Of a stretch of DNA of 45,443 nt, positions 36,519-44,344 are shown in pieces (the first letter of the stretch is position 1; each line of letters begins with the position of its first letter). Source of the DNA: a virus; the IMG/VR virus record IMGVR_UViG_3300028883_000071, positions 1 through 45,443 of that record; one strand, written 5' to 3'. The notes under the pieces are model-generated. The model saw only the letters and a program-made list of their open reading frames with translations. It was not told the origin of the DNA and searched no databases. A program made the translations under genes and the position numbers.

Positions 36519-37046
36519 ATGGCACGGCACGTATTTCCTGAGAATTATGGTTTCCCTGCTGCCCTGCGCAGGTCGTTCGACTCTGAGGGGTGGCCGTGGG
36601 AGCATTTCGCGCGGCACCTGCAGCTGGCACAGAAAGAGATCGGCAGCCTGGACGCGCTGGCGCTGGAGACGGGGATCCCGAAGGCAATGCTCTATGCGTA
36701 CAGCGAGGGCGGGGAAGCGCGGGCCGGGGCGAGCGATATACCGTTGCTGCGGTTCCTGGCGTTCGATGCGCTGCTCGGGTTTCCAATGGTGACTGAGTAC
36801 CTCCCCGCATTGGCGGGGTATCTGCCGGCACAGCCGCGTCCGGAGTCGGGCGAGCTGGACGGCAAGCTCGACGAGTGTGTCGAGATCTGCGAAGCGTCCG
36901 CCGGCGTGTTCCGTCAGGCATCCGAAAAGGGCAGCCTGAACGCGCTGAGTCCATCGGCACGGGCTGCGCTGCGGGACCGGATGGATCACGTCCTCAAGCT
37001 GGCGGTGACAGTGGTCGCGGAACTCGACGCAATACAAGGGGGCTGA
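36519..37046 (+). CDS. Putative CII/CP76-like phage regulatory protein
   Basis: 175 residues from ATG after GGGGAGAGAG. The N-terminal half has a helix-turn-helix-like stretch (SLDALALETGIPKAMLYAYS). The C-terminal half is a helical bundle (ECVEICEASAGVFRQASEKG, then RAALRDRMDHVLKLAVTVV). This resembles the CP76/regulatory CII family seen in P2-like phages. It lies upstream of the integrase, in keeping with a lysis-lysogeny regulator. The match is by pattern only. Confidence 0.45.
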   Translation: MARHVFPENYGFPAALRRSFDSEGWPWEHFARHLQLAQKEIGSLDALALETGIPKAMLYAYSEGGEARAGASDIPLLRFLAFDALLGFPMVTEYLPALAGYLPAQPRPESGELDGKLDECVEICEASAGVFRQASEKGSLNALSPSARAALRDRMDHVLKLAVTVVAELDAIQGG

Positions 37047-37048
37047 AA

Positions 37049-37483
37049 ATGGTCGAAAAACTGGACGACGGAGTCGTGATGCGTGAGCCAGAGTGCACGG
37101 ATCCACAACTCCCAAACCGTGACACAGAAAACGGGCGCGTGCTGGTCGAGGGGTTCAGGTGGCACCGTCGCGGCAAAGCGGGCCGGCGTTTCCAGGTGGG
37201 GGTCGGTCCGGACGGACCGGTTTTTGCGCCGCCGGGATGCGTGCCGAAGCGGGGGCTCAAGGGTGGCCTCGAGGACCGTGCAGTCGATAGCCGGGTCCGT
37301 GAACAGCGGAACCAAAAAGGGCAGTATCGCCTGCCCTGGGGCAGCCGGACGCTCACCTGGCGCGATGCCGCCGGGGACAAGCACACGTCGTACCTGGTTT
37401 GGCTCGACGTCGAACAGCTGCCCGCGGAGCTGCAGGAGACCCTGGCAACCTGGGACCGTGGCGCGCTGGAGACAGCGGCGTGA
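37049..37483 (+). CDS. Unknown protein upstream of the integrase
   Basis: 144 residues. It is basic in the middle (FRWHRRGKAGRRFQVGVG) with a C-terminal helical end. Its stop overlaps the GTG of the integrase. It may be an accessory to integration, such as an excisionase-like protein, judged only by location. Confidence 0.5.
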   Translation: MVEKLDDGVVMREPECTDPQLPNRDTENGRVLVEGFRWHRRGKAGRRFQVGVGPDGPVFAPPGCVPKRGLKGGLEDRAVDSRVREQRNQKGQYRLPWGSRTLTWRDAAGDKHTSYLVWLDVEQLPAELQETLATWDRGALETAA

Positions 37484-38574
37484 GAGCGGACCTTCCCACA
37501 TATCTCGAGCTGATCGTCGAGGGCTGGTGCAACTACCTGACGCACGAGCAGCGGAACGAACCGAGCACGGTGCGGACGTACCGCGCATCGGTCGTCCAGC
37601 TGCTGCAGGGTGTCGGGGAGGTCGGACTGGCGCTCGAGGACCGTGGGGATCTGCGGGAAAATCTCACCCTGTCCCTGATCGGGTCCTGGTACCAGTCGCA
37701 CAGCTATAAATCCTCGACGGTGTACCGTCACAGCGTCGCCGTGAGGTCGTTTTTCACCTGGTGCGAGAAGTCCGGCCACTTCGATTTTAACCCGGTGCGG
37801 CGCTGGAAGGTAAAGCGCCGCCGTGAAAATCCCCCCTATCGACCGACGACGCGCGAGGTCGAGGATCTGATCCAGTTCTGGTACAAGAAAGGTGCACCGC
37901 ACGGGATCCGAAACGCTGCGATGCTGGTCGTGCTCGCTGAGTGTGGCCTGCGTCGCTCCGAGCTGGTGGCGCTGAGGATGCAGGACGTCCAGGAGCGACC
38001 CGGTGAGGATCACTTCCTGGTGTACGTGCCGGCGATCAAGAGCGCGGACTTTCGCGAGGTGCCGCTGGGGCAGATCGAAGAGCGGGACGGCGTCAAAACG
38101 GGCAGCCTCGCCGCGAACTACCTGCACCGCTGGGTCCTGTACGCCCGCGGGCAGCTGCGCCTGCAGGACCGGGATCCACTCTTTCCGCCGATCGGGAAGC
38201 TGGCGCGAGGGGCTGCGCCGACCCGTGAGCAGCTGGTGCAGCGTTTCGGGCTATTGAAACGGATGGCGCCGGGTCGGGTCGACCGGGTGATCAAAGCCGC
38301 GACCGCGGCGACAGGTGTGCCGGCAGCAATCAGCCCCCACTCGCTGCGGCGTTTCTTCGCGTCCAATTATATCGCCGCAGGTGTGCCGGCGGAAACGGTT
38401 CGGCAGTACGGGGGCTGGTCCAGCCTCGAGGCGATGGAGCCGTATATCCGGGACGCTGGACTGATCACAGCAGGGGAAGCAACGAAGCGCTCGCCGTTGT
38501 CAAAGGCGAAAATCGACGCGCGGGACCAGGGCTGGCTACAGCTGCCCCTGCCGTTTCCCGCAGCACAGGCTTAA
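37480..38574 (+). CDS. int: Integrase, tyrosine recombinase
   Basis: 364 residues, GTG start in a GTGA overlap. A core-binding SAM-like N-terminal domain (about 1-110, VRTYRASVVQLLQGVGEVGL, FFTWCEKSGHFDFNPVRRW) is followed by the catalytic domain with Arg I CGLRRSELVAL (about 155), HSLRRFFAS (about 287) and WSSLEAMEPYI with the Tyr nucleophile (about 322). These are the standard catalytic residues for site-specific integration and excision. It is separate from the zinc-finger recombinase at 31.6-32.3 kb. A repeat-rich non-coding stretch follows, as is common for attP. Confidence 0.88.
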   Translation: MRADLPTYLELIVEGWCNYLTHEQRNEPSTVRTYRASVVQLLQGVGEVGLALEDRGDLRENLTLSLIGSWYQSHSYKSSTVYRHSVAVRSFFTWCEKSGHFDFNPVRRWKVKRRRENPPYRPTTREVEDLIQFWYKKGAPHGIRNAAMLVVLAECGLRRSELVALRMQDVQERPGEDHFLVYVPAIKSADFREVPLGQIEERDGVKTGSLAANYLHRWVLYARGQLRLQDRDPLFPPIGKLARGAAPTREQLVQRFGLLKRMAPGRVDRVIKAATAATGVPAAISPHSLRRFFASNYIAAGVPAETVRQYGGWSSLEAMEPYIRDAGLITAGEATKRSPLSKAKIDARDQGWLQLPLPFPAAQA

Positions 38575-39042
38575 AAACATTAGTTCTCGTGCCTGTTTGA
38601 CAAGCGAAACGTCGGATTATTCCCGCGGAAGGTCAGGGGAGACGGGATGGATGCCGCGGGGGTGTTGGAACGAGCGAAAGCAACGACGCAAGGTGTGCAC
38701 GCCAGTTCGGTTTTCCGTGCACAAAAACGGAACTGGACGCAGGAGGTGCACGGTTTGGCGGGGGTTTCGGGGGTGTCGATCGGGGGAAAAACGGAACTGA
38801 AAACCGCGGGATCGACAGCCTGGACGGTCGAGGTGGGTCGGACGGGCGGATCTGACAGCGGAACGGCTGGGGCGGGGGTACCCCTTTGAGTATCTGAGAC
38901 GCATGGAAAACAAGGGGGGCGGTTCAGAAAAGTTTGACTGTTTTCCAGTAGATCGCAGGGGCGACAACCCTGTCAGCAGGTCCCGGGCACCCGGGAAAGC
39001 AACGGTCCGTCGACCGTTTGAAAGCAGCGCGGGGAGGGTGTT
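38575..39042 (+). other. Integrase-proximal non-coding region, candidate attP
   Basis: A 468-base stretch without a convincing gene. It contains a 12-of-13 inverted repeat, CCAGTTCGGTTTT (38702-38714) and AAAACGGAACTGG (38724-38736), and a third copy AAAACGGAACTG (38788-38799) followed by AAAACC. These could be arm-type integrase sites. Further on, AACGGTC-CGTC-GACCGTT (39001-39018) is a palindrome that may be an operator for 39043. A possible promoter is TTGACA (38597-38602), 15 nt, TATTCC, with sub-optimal spacing. The core crossover site was not identified. Confidence 0.45.
38647..38889 (+). CDS. Doubtful small gene in the attP-like region
   Basis: 80 codons from ATG with a moderate GGGGAG upstream. 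The composition is Gly/Thr/Ser-rich and the frame runs over the repeat copies listed for the region. No family recognised. It may be chance in GC-rich DNA. Confidence 0.25.
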   Translation: MDAAGVLERAKATTQGVHASSVFRAQKRNWTQEVHGLAGVSGVSIGGKTELKTAGSTAWTVEVGRTGGSDSGTAGAGVPL

Positions 39043-39330
39043 ATGGCGGATTTATTCGGACAAGAGACCGCGACGGCAACCAGGTCGAGCGGATATGAAA
39101 AGCGGGCAGAGTGGCCGCTGCGGGGGTCGGGTCGCTGGGTCGATCGCGCCAGCTGGGACCAGGAGGTCGAAGCGGTGCAGAGTCGTTTGTGCCAGCAGGG
39201 CGAGCACGACGAGGCGCAGGCGTTCGGGGAACGTGCCGAACGTGAATGGGACCGCAGGGCGGTCCGTTGGTCGCCAGTGACCGGCAAGCCCTGGTCGCCG
39301 CGGAAAGTGAAGCGCGGCGGTTTACGGTGA
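39043..39330 (+). CDS. Small unknown protein
   Basis: 95 residues, ATG after GGGGAGGG. Contains ASWDQEVEAVQSRLCQQGEH and the basic end VRWSPVTGKPWSPRKVKRGG. Strong ribosome site and codon usage like its neighbours support it. Function unknown. It begins the next early operon. Confidence 0.6.
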   Translation: MADLFGQETATATRSSGYEKRAEWPLRGSGRWVDRASWDQEVEAVQSRLCQQGEHDEAQAFGERAEREWDRRAVRWSPVTGKPWSPRKVKRGGLR

Positions 39331-39391
39331 GGGCAGACAAGCAGCTGTCGACCGTACACACCCCGCAACAGATAAGAGAAGGGGGCAACAA

Positions 39392-40099
39392 GTGAGCAAA
39401 CCGAAAATTGTGGTCCTTTGCGGATCGAGTCGTTTTGTGCAGGAAATGGCGGTCTCTGCCTGGTTGATCGAAAGAGACGAGCGGGCGATCGCGATGAGCC
39501 TACACCTGCTGCCGCACTGGTACCCGGACTGTCCGGCGGATCACCTGGCGGAACACGAGGGTGTCGCGGCGGCGATGGACGAGCTGCACCTGCGAAAGAT
39601 CGACCTCGCCGACGAGGTTTTTGTGGTTGACCGTTTCGGGTATATCGGCAGCAGCACGGCAAACGAGATTCGCCACGCGGTCAACCGCGGGCTCCCGATC
39701 CGCTATTACAACAGCGACCCGATCGGAACGCAGGTCAAGAATATGGTTCTGGATTCAGCGGCAGAACAGCTAACAGCACTAAAAAACCTCGAGCCGTTGA
39801 AGCGGGCCACAGACACGCACAGGGCGGACAAAAACGAGGCGACCGCGTGGCCGTTTTGGGTGATTGTGCGTCCGATCGACCCCGAGGAACAGCCCGGGCA
39901 CTACGAGCTGCTCGAGGGGGTGTGGTTTAGCCGGAAAGCAGCCGAGGACCTGCTGGAGAGGCGTCGGCACGCGTACGGCAAAGAGGCGTTTGTCTACTGC
40001 GACTACGGGCACCAGAGCGGGGACTGGCGGGATCTGTGCAAGCTATCCCTCGACCTGTTCGGGGATTATCGCGAGGAAGGGGGCAACGATGGAAAATAG
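39392..40099 (+). CDS. Nucleoside 2-deoxyribosyltransferase/SLOG-like protein
   Basis: 235 residues, GTG start. The N-terminal 110 residues have the Rossmann-like pattern VVLCGSSRF (about 7-15) and ADEVFVVDRFGYIGSST, then NEIRHA (about 74-96). This is shared with the deoxyribosyltransferase/DUF4406 group within the SLOG superfamily. Those proteins bind or cut nucleotides or nucleosides. The C-terminal half is unrelated and has AWPFWVIVRPI and WFSRKAAEDLLERRR. Phage copies may act in nucleotide salvage or as anti-defence factors; nothing here settles which. Confidence 0.6.
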   Translation: MSKPKIVVLCGSSRFVQEMAVSAWLIERDERAIAMSLHLLPHWYPDCPADHLAEHEGVAAAMDELHLRKIDLADEVFVVDRFGYIGSSTANEIRHAVNRGLPIRYYNSDPIGTQVKNMVLDSAAEQLTALKNLEPLKRATDTHRADKNEATAWPFWVIVRPIDPEEQPGHYELLEGVWFSRKAAEDLLERRRHAYGKEAFVYCDYGHQSGDWRDLCKLSLDLFGDYREEGGNDGK

Positions 40100-41363
40100 C
40101 AACCTGGGGAAGCGGGCGCAGGGTGTGCTGCGGGGCGACGACGGACTCAACAACGCGATGCCGTCGGGCGAGGCTGTGGCGGCGCGCAGGTACCCGGACC
40201 TCCCGGACGAGGGGGAACGCGACCTCCTGGCGGCGCCCTGCCGCTGGTGCGGGTATAACGGGCCGGACTACTGGCAGCCCGGGACTCACCCGGAGAGTTG
40301 TCCGTGGCACAGGGTCGGGGGACGTGTCGCGAGGCGAGACCTGCTCGGGGTTGTCGCGGTGCCCGAAAAATGGAATAAGACGGGCCGGGCGGAACTCGAG
40401 AAAAAAGAAGAGGAGATCGCACGTCTACGGCAGCAGGTCGAGGACCTGTCGGCGGCGGAGCGGTGGATCAAATCGCTCAAGCGGCAAAACAAACGTCTCT
40501 CGGTGATCGACCAGCTTGCCTCGGGCAACCTGGTTCCGATGCAGGCGGGGGACGGAGGCTGGATCCTGCTCACGAGGGCGCACGCTGCGGAGATCGGCGA
40601 CGACCTCAAGCGAATCGAATCGGAAACGGTCGCGCGGACAGAACGAATGCGCGACGCAGCGCGGGCGGGGCGTCCCCTTGAAGCGCACACGATTGTTTTC
40701 GGGCGGGGCGAGGTGATGGTGCACACGGCGTATACGCACGACCTCAACCGTGTAACGGTGCACCTCCTGTCAGGAAAACACGGTCACCAGGTCGGAGAGT
40801 GGCACACCGCGCCAAAGGACGGAGAGGAGATCGCGAACATTATGGAGTCCGGGTACACCCTGGAGTTTGCAAACGAGCAGGGGCTGCAGGTGCTGGGGGA
40901 CGGGTTGGAGGTGGCGCGCGCGGCGTTACGAGCAATCGACGCCGACCCGTCGAACCAGGAGGGCATCCTGGATGCAATGCGCGCAAAATCCCGGGAACTC
41001 GGCGACCCGCACCTCAACGGGGACGCACCCGCGCAAGAGCTTCAGCGTTTGGCGACGCGGGACGAGTTCGAGGATGCCGTCGCGCAGGGGTTGCGGGAGA
41101 ACCTGCGTTTCGGTGAGGACTGGTACCTATACAACGTGGTCAACTTCGGCGCGAAGGATTTCCCCGACTGGACGGGCACGCTCGAGATCTCGTTAGCGAG
41201 CGGGGAAAAGGTTACGGTCGAGATCGGAGTGGACTGGAGCGACGACGGGGTCGGGACGGTCGGGATCCTGACGAGTGACAATCACTATACAAGCCTCGAG
41301 GACGTATACGCGGCGCTTTTCTGGCAGCAGCTGGAGTACGCGGACGAGGAGGGGGCGGCATGA
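40089..41363 (+). CDS. Large unknown protein with zinc site and coiled coil
   Basis: 424 residues, ATG overlapping the end of the previous gene. CRWCGYNGPDYWQPGTHPES, then CPW near residues 51-73 is a possible zinc site. A coiled coil (about 100-140, AELEKKEEEIARLRQQVEDL) follows. A beta-rich C-terminal domain (about 330-424, LEISLASGEKVTVEIG) ends the protein. No family recognised. Confidence 0.6.
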   Translation: MENSNLGKRAQGVLRGDDGLNNAMPSGEAVAARRYPDLPDEGERDLLAAPCRWCGYNGPDYWQPGTHPESCPWHRVGGRVARRDLLGVVAVPEKWNKTGRAELEKKEEEIARLRQQVEDLSAAERWIKSLKRQNKRLSVIDQLASGNLVPMQAGDGGWILLTRAHAAEIGDDLKRIESETVARTERMRDAARAGRPLEAHTIVFGRGEVMVHTAYTHDLNRVTVHLLSGKHGHQVGEWHTAPKDGEEIANIMESGYTLEFANEQGLQVLGDGLEVARAALRAIDADPSNQEGILDAMRAKSRELGDPHLNGDAPAQELQRLATRDEFEDAVAQGLRENLRFGEDWYLYNVVNFGAKDFPDWTGTLEISLASGEKVTVEIGVDWSDDGVGTVGILTSDNHYTSLEDVYAALFWQQLEYADEEGAA

Positions 41364-41908
41364 AACAGGAGCGCGAGGGGAGGCTGGGGCAGCCGGTCGC
41401 GGGGATCCCGCACGGTGTTGAGCTGGTCGAGGGGCAAGTGTGGCGAAAGTTCGGGCCGGGCGACTGGTGGCGAGTTCGGTCGATCTGCCTGCCGGGGTTC
41501 CCTGCTTTTGATGGCGGCGCGCCCGGGGTGTTTGTTGACACGAGGACGGACGGTGGCAGGTGGCGCACTCGTCCGGGGACCGGGTGGTTTGTTCCTGTCG
41601 AGTCGGTCGAGGGGTTTATCACCTGGATGGTTTCCTCGTTCCGTTTCCCGGAGGAGGAGGCTGAGGTCCGCTGTCCTGCCCTGGAACGTGCACACGAACT
41701 CTACAGGAAACGTGCGCCGCTGCAGGACAAGCTGGCGGACGAACTGCTCGAGATTATTAACAGCGCCGACGATCTGCTGGACGCTCAGCTGGGGGCGGCG
41801 GTGTTACGTGAACAGATCCAGGACCTCGAGGACGAGGAGGCTGTGTACGACCGGATGGCGCGGGCGTGGCCGCTGTGGGATCCGGACAACGAGGAGCGTT
41901 TGGTATGA
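41360..41908 (+). CDS. Unknown protein
   Basis: 182 residues, ATG in an ATGA overlap with the preceding stop. The N-terminal half is SH3-like (VEGQVWRKFGPGDWWRVRSI) and the C-terminal half is helical and acidic (ELYRKRAPLQDKLADELLEI). Function unknown. Confidence 0.6.
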   Translation: MKQEREGRLGQPVAGIPHGVELVEGQVWRKFGPGDWWRVRSICLPGFPAFDGGAPGVFVDTRTDGGRWRTRPGTGWFVPVESVEGFITWMVSSFRFPEEEAEVRCPALERAHELYRKRAPLQDKLADELLEIINSADDLLDAQLGAAVLREQIQDLEDEEAVYDRMARAWPLWDPDNEERLV

Positions 41909-41948
41909 CGTCCGCAGCTGCTGCAGGGGCGGGAAGGGGACGGCGAAG

Positions 41949-42077
41949 GTGCGTTTCCTGGGGCTGCTGCAGGCGCTGCAGGACCGTGGCCTGGTGTCGA
42001 TCGTGTCGACCTCGAGCGAGGCATACCGCACGGGTCGAGTCGAGTTCAAGGTGACAAAAGAGGGGGCTGTGGCATGA
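41949..42077 (+). CDS. Possible 42-residue protein
   Basis: GTG start after GAAGGGGACGG; sequence VRFLGLLQALQDRGLVSIVS then VEFKVTKEGAVA, and its stop overlaps the next ATG. It fills the only gap in this operon. An overlapping frame from ATG 41906 is Arg/Cys-rich and looks like an out-of-frame reading, so this frame is preferred. Confidence 0.4.
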   Translation: MRFLGLLQALQDRGLVSIVSTSSEAYRTGRVEFKVTKEGAVA

Positions 42078-42544
42078 GTGACTCAATCGGACGGCGGGCG
42101 ATCGCCTGGGTCTGCGGGACGGACACCGGGATCTCCTCGAAAACGATTTTCCGCGTGCTGATGGGTGAGGAGACGCAGCCCGGGCAGGTAATGGGCCGTT
42201 GGGGCGAAAGTGAGGCGGACGTTCCTCACGACTCGGCGGACTTTGGCCGCTGTTTCCGTCTCCTGAAAAAAATCCCGGAGTGGCGTGAGCGTCTGTCCGA
42301 GGTCGCGATCGTGTTCCCCGCCTGGTCGCCCTTTGTGCGCGAGTGGGAGCATCTCGAGGCGCTGTATCGGGTAGGCTATATCGAGGACGTATACCAGCTG
42401 ATAAAGCAGCTGGAAAAAGAGGGGCGTTTGATCGAGGGCTTTACGCCCTGGGGGACGACTGGCTGGGAACGAAAGCCGGACGCCGCGGTCGATCACGACC
42501 GGGGCCGCCGTGCTTTGCGTGAGTGCACGCTGGAAGCGGCATAA
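42074..42544 (+). CDS. Unknown phage protein
   Basis: 156 residues, ATG in an ATGA overlap. It contains DFGRCFRLLKKIPEWRERLS and LEALYRVGYIEDVYQLIKQL. Small early proteins of this form are common in phages of Gram-negative hosts and have no settled function. No catalytic residues can be named. Confidence 0.6.
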   Translation: MSDSIGRRAIAWVCGTDTGISSKTIFRVLMGEETQPGQVMGRWGESEADVPHDSADFGRCFRLLKKIPEWRERLSEVAIVFPAWSPFVREWEHLEALYRVGYIEDVYQLIKQLEKEGRLIEGFTPWGTTGWERKPDAAVDHDRGRRALRECTLEAA

Positions 42545-42566
42545 AACAGGAAGGAAGGGCAGGACA

Positions 42567-42704
42567 ATGGCGAAAGAGAAACAGGCGCCAGAAGTGGAGC
42601 CAAAGTTCCAGGCGGACACGGTCGCGACGATTGAGGCGACGGTGTTGGACGCGTGGCAAAGGGGCAGGTGTTCCTCGAGCTGGGAAACGGGCACCCGCTG
42701 GTGA
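42567..42704 (+). CDS. Small protein or 5' part of a frame-disrupted gene
   Basis: 45 codons, ATG with a good ribosome site (AGGAAGG). It begins MAKEKQAPEVEPKFQADTVA and ends in an Arg/Ser/Trp-rich run that looks out of frame. From 42653 the -1 frame gives a well-formed protein. One added G near 42655 would join them into a single reading (ATVLDAWAKGQVFLELG). Confidence 0.45.
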   Translation: MAKEKQAPEVEPKFQADTVATIEATVLDAWQRGRCSSSWETGTRW

Positions 42705-42967
42705 TCCAGGAGGCAACGCTGGAGGGGCAGGTCAAGAGCAGCAAGGCGGCGCCGAAGGTCGACCTCGACAAGCTACCGAAGCGCGGGCAGGGAGTCCGTC
42801 TCGACGGTGAGACCTACCTGGTCGGATCGGTGACGCCTGACAAGGGTCGCGGGTTTGCGCAGCTGATCCCGCAGGACCCCTCGGCACCGTTGCGATCGGT
42901 GAGCAAGTACACCCTGGCGCGGTGCGAGGTGGTCGGGGAGGGTTTCGGCGAGATGCCGGCGCAATGA
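42653..42967 (+). CDS. Small beta-rich protein, possibly the 3' part of the 42567 gene
   Basis: 104 codons from GTG 42653, without a clear ribosome site. The sequence GQVFLELGNGHPLVIQEATL, then GVRLDGETYLVGSVTPDKGR reads as a compact beta-barrel. It overlaps the 42567 frame by 52 nt. Either it is translated by coupling or the two frames are one gene split by an indel. Confidence 0.5.
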   Translation: MAKGQVFLELGNGHPLVIQEATLEGQVKSSKAAPKVDLDKLPKRGQGVRLDGETYLVGSVTPDKGRGFAQLIPQDPSAPLRSVSKYTLARCEVVGEGFGEMPAQ

Positions 42968-43764
42968 GGGACTCGGGCGACAGCGGACCGCGGCGGGGAC
43001 CGTTCCCCCGCGGTCCGATCGAGACCCTCGAGGAACTGCATGACGGGGAGTTTTGCGGGCGGGGGTTGTTTCGCGGGTACGGCGAAGCGGAGAAAGGCGG
43101 GGCGATGGACAAGGCAGAGAAAAATAACGGTGAGCTGCTGGTGGTGTCGGTACGGGGGCAGCGGATCGGGCGGGACCTGTCGGGCCTGGAACCGATCGAC
43201 GTGGCGCTCACGTTGGGGCGACTTCCCCGCTGGCGTGGCGCGGCGAACTGGTGGACGGTGCTGCAGCACAGCCTGCTCGTCGAGGACCTCTTGAGCCACA
43301 ACGGGCAGCCGCCGGCGGTGCTGGCGTGGGGTCTGCTGCACGACGCTCACGAGTGGTTCACGGGGGACGTCCCGCGTCCGCTGGTGACCCCTGCGCTCGT
43401 ACAGGTCCAGGACGAGATCGACCTGCTGCTCGCGCAGCGGTTCGGGATCGCCGAGACCGCGGACGAGGTGCGAAACCTGCGAGCGGCAGTCGCTTGGGGG
43501 GACGACCTGGCGCTGCTGGGGGAAGCGCAGACAGTGGCGCGGACGATCTACGAGGCGGCGCCGGAGGCGTTCGAGCCGATCGAGGAGCGTTTCGTCCGCG
43601 AGGACCAGGAGGCGGCGCGGAACCTGGTCGAGGAGTATCGCGGCGGGGTTTGGGAGACGGGGATGGTGAGCACGCCGCAGACGGCGGCAATGGCGCCGCT
43701 GGTCCGTCTCTGGCTCGAACGTGTCGAGCTGTGGGTCGAAGCGGCGAAGAGGAGGGCGGCATGA
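42964..43764 (+). CDS. HD-domain phosphohydrolase (YfbR-like)
   Basis: 266 residues from ATG 42964; a second ATG at 43105 after AGAAAGGCGGGG would trim 47 residues. The HD metal site is shown by VLQHSLLVEDLL (about 99), LLHDAHEWFTGDVPRPL (about 123-139) and the later Asp in AVAWGDDLALLG. The HDAHE-x6-D pattern is that of YfbR/5'-deoxynucleotidases. In phages these can shift the host dNTP pool or remove modified nucleotides. With the SLOG-like gene and two methyltransferases it suggests nucleotide handling in the early region. Confidence 0.7.
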   Translation: MRDSGDSGPRRGPFPRGPIETLEELHDGEFCGRGLFRGYGEAEKGGAMDKAEKNNGELLVVSVRGQRIGRDLSGLEPIDVALTLGRLPRWRGAANWWTVLQHSLLVEDLLSHNGQPPAVLAWGLLHDAHEWFTGDVPRPLVTPALVQVQDEIDLLLAQRFGIAETADEVRNLRAAVAWGDDLALLGEAQTVARTIYEAAPEAFEPIEERFVREDQEAARNLVEEYRGGVWETGMVSTPQTAAMAPLVRLWLERVELWVEAAKRRAA

Positions 43765-44048
43765 GTGAGCCGACGAGGACGTTTTACCTGGATCCGCAGC
43801 CGAGCAGGCTGCAGCGGCACCCGCTGGGGCATGAGTGGGAGCTGGAGGTGTACGACGCGCAGGGTCGCGAGGCGGGGTTGTTTACGTGGTCGGGGCTGGA
43901 GATGCCGCTCGCGGCACGGAAACGCCTGGTCGAACGTGTGGCCGCGGTGCAGCAGCTGCCGGACGAGGTGGCCGCGGGTGGCCTGGTGGTGTACCGTCGC
44001 GGCAGCTGGTGGGTCGAGTTCCGTCCCGCGCTGGCGGGGGCGGCATGA
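43761..44048 (+). CDS. Small unknown protein
   Basis: 95 residues, ATG in an ATGA overlap. Sequence GHEWELEVYDAQGREAGLFT and helical end. Packed between coupled genes. Function unknown. Confidence 0.6.
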   Translation: MSEPTRTFYLDPQPSRLQRHPLGHEWELEVYDAQGREAGLFTWSGLEMPLAARKRLVERVAAVQQLPDEVAAGGLVVYRRGSWWVEFRPALAGAA

Positions 44049-44341
44049 AACGGGGCGGGCTGATGGACCGGGTGCGTTTCACCTGGCAGGCGTGGAAGCG
44101 GTACGGGGTGGCGCGCGAGGTGGCGCTGGTAACCTTCGGCGGCGGATCGGTGCAGGTGACCGGGCAGACGGGGAGCGAAACCGCGATCGGGCGGGCGCGG
44201 GATCTGCGTAAGCTGCTCGACGATGCCGCGGACAGGATGGACCAGGAGCTGCACGAGCTGGAGGGGGACCGTGAGGCGGACGAGGCTGTCGGTTTTCTGC
44301 TGGCACGGTGCGGGGCACCAGCACAAACGAGCGAGGAGTAA
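44045..44341 (+). CDS. Small unknown protein
   Basis: 98 residues, ATG in an ATGA overlap. It has a beta-rich front (REVALVTFGGGSVQVTGQTG) and acidic helix (RKLLDDAADRMDQELHELEG). Function unknown. Confidence 0.55.
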   Translation: MKRGGLMDRVRFTWQAWKRYGVAREVALVTFGGGSVQVTGQTGSETAIGRARDLRKLLDDAADRMDQELHELEGDREADEAVGFLLARCGAPAQTSEE

Positions 44342-44344
44342 GCA

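Noticed and set aside
38903-39280. 125-codon plus-strand frame
   Set aside because: No ribosome site, very Arg-rich, and it overlaps the better supported gene at 39043 in another frame.
41866-42054. 62-codon frame rich in Arg and Cys
   Set aside because: Composition shows an out-of-frame reading of GC-rich DNA. The frame from 41949 is more protein-like.
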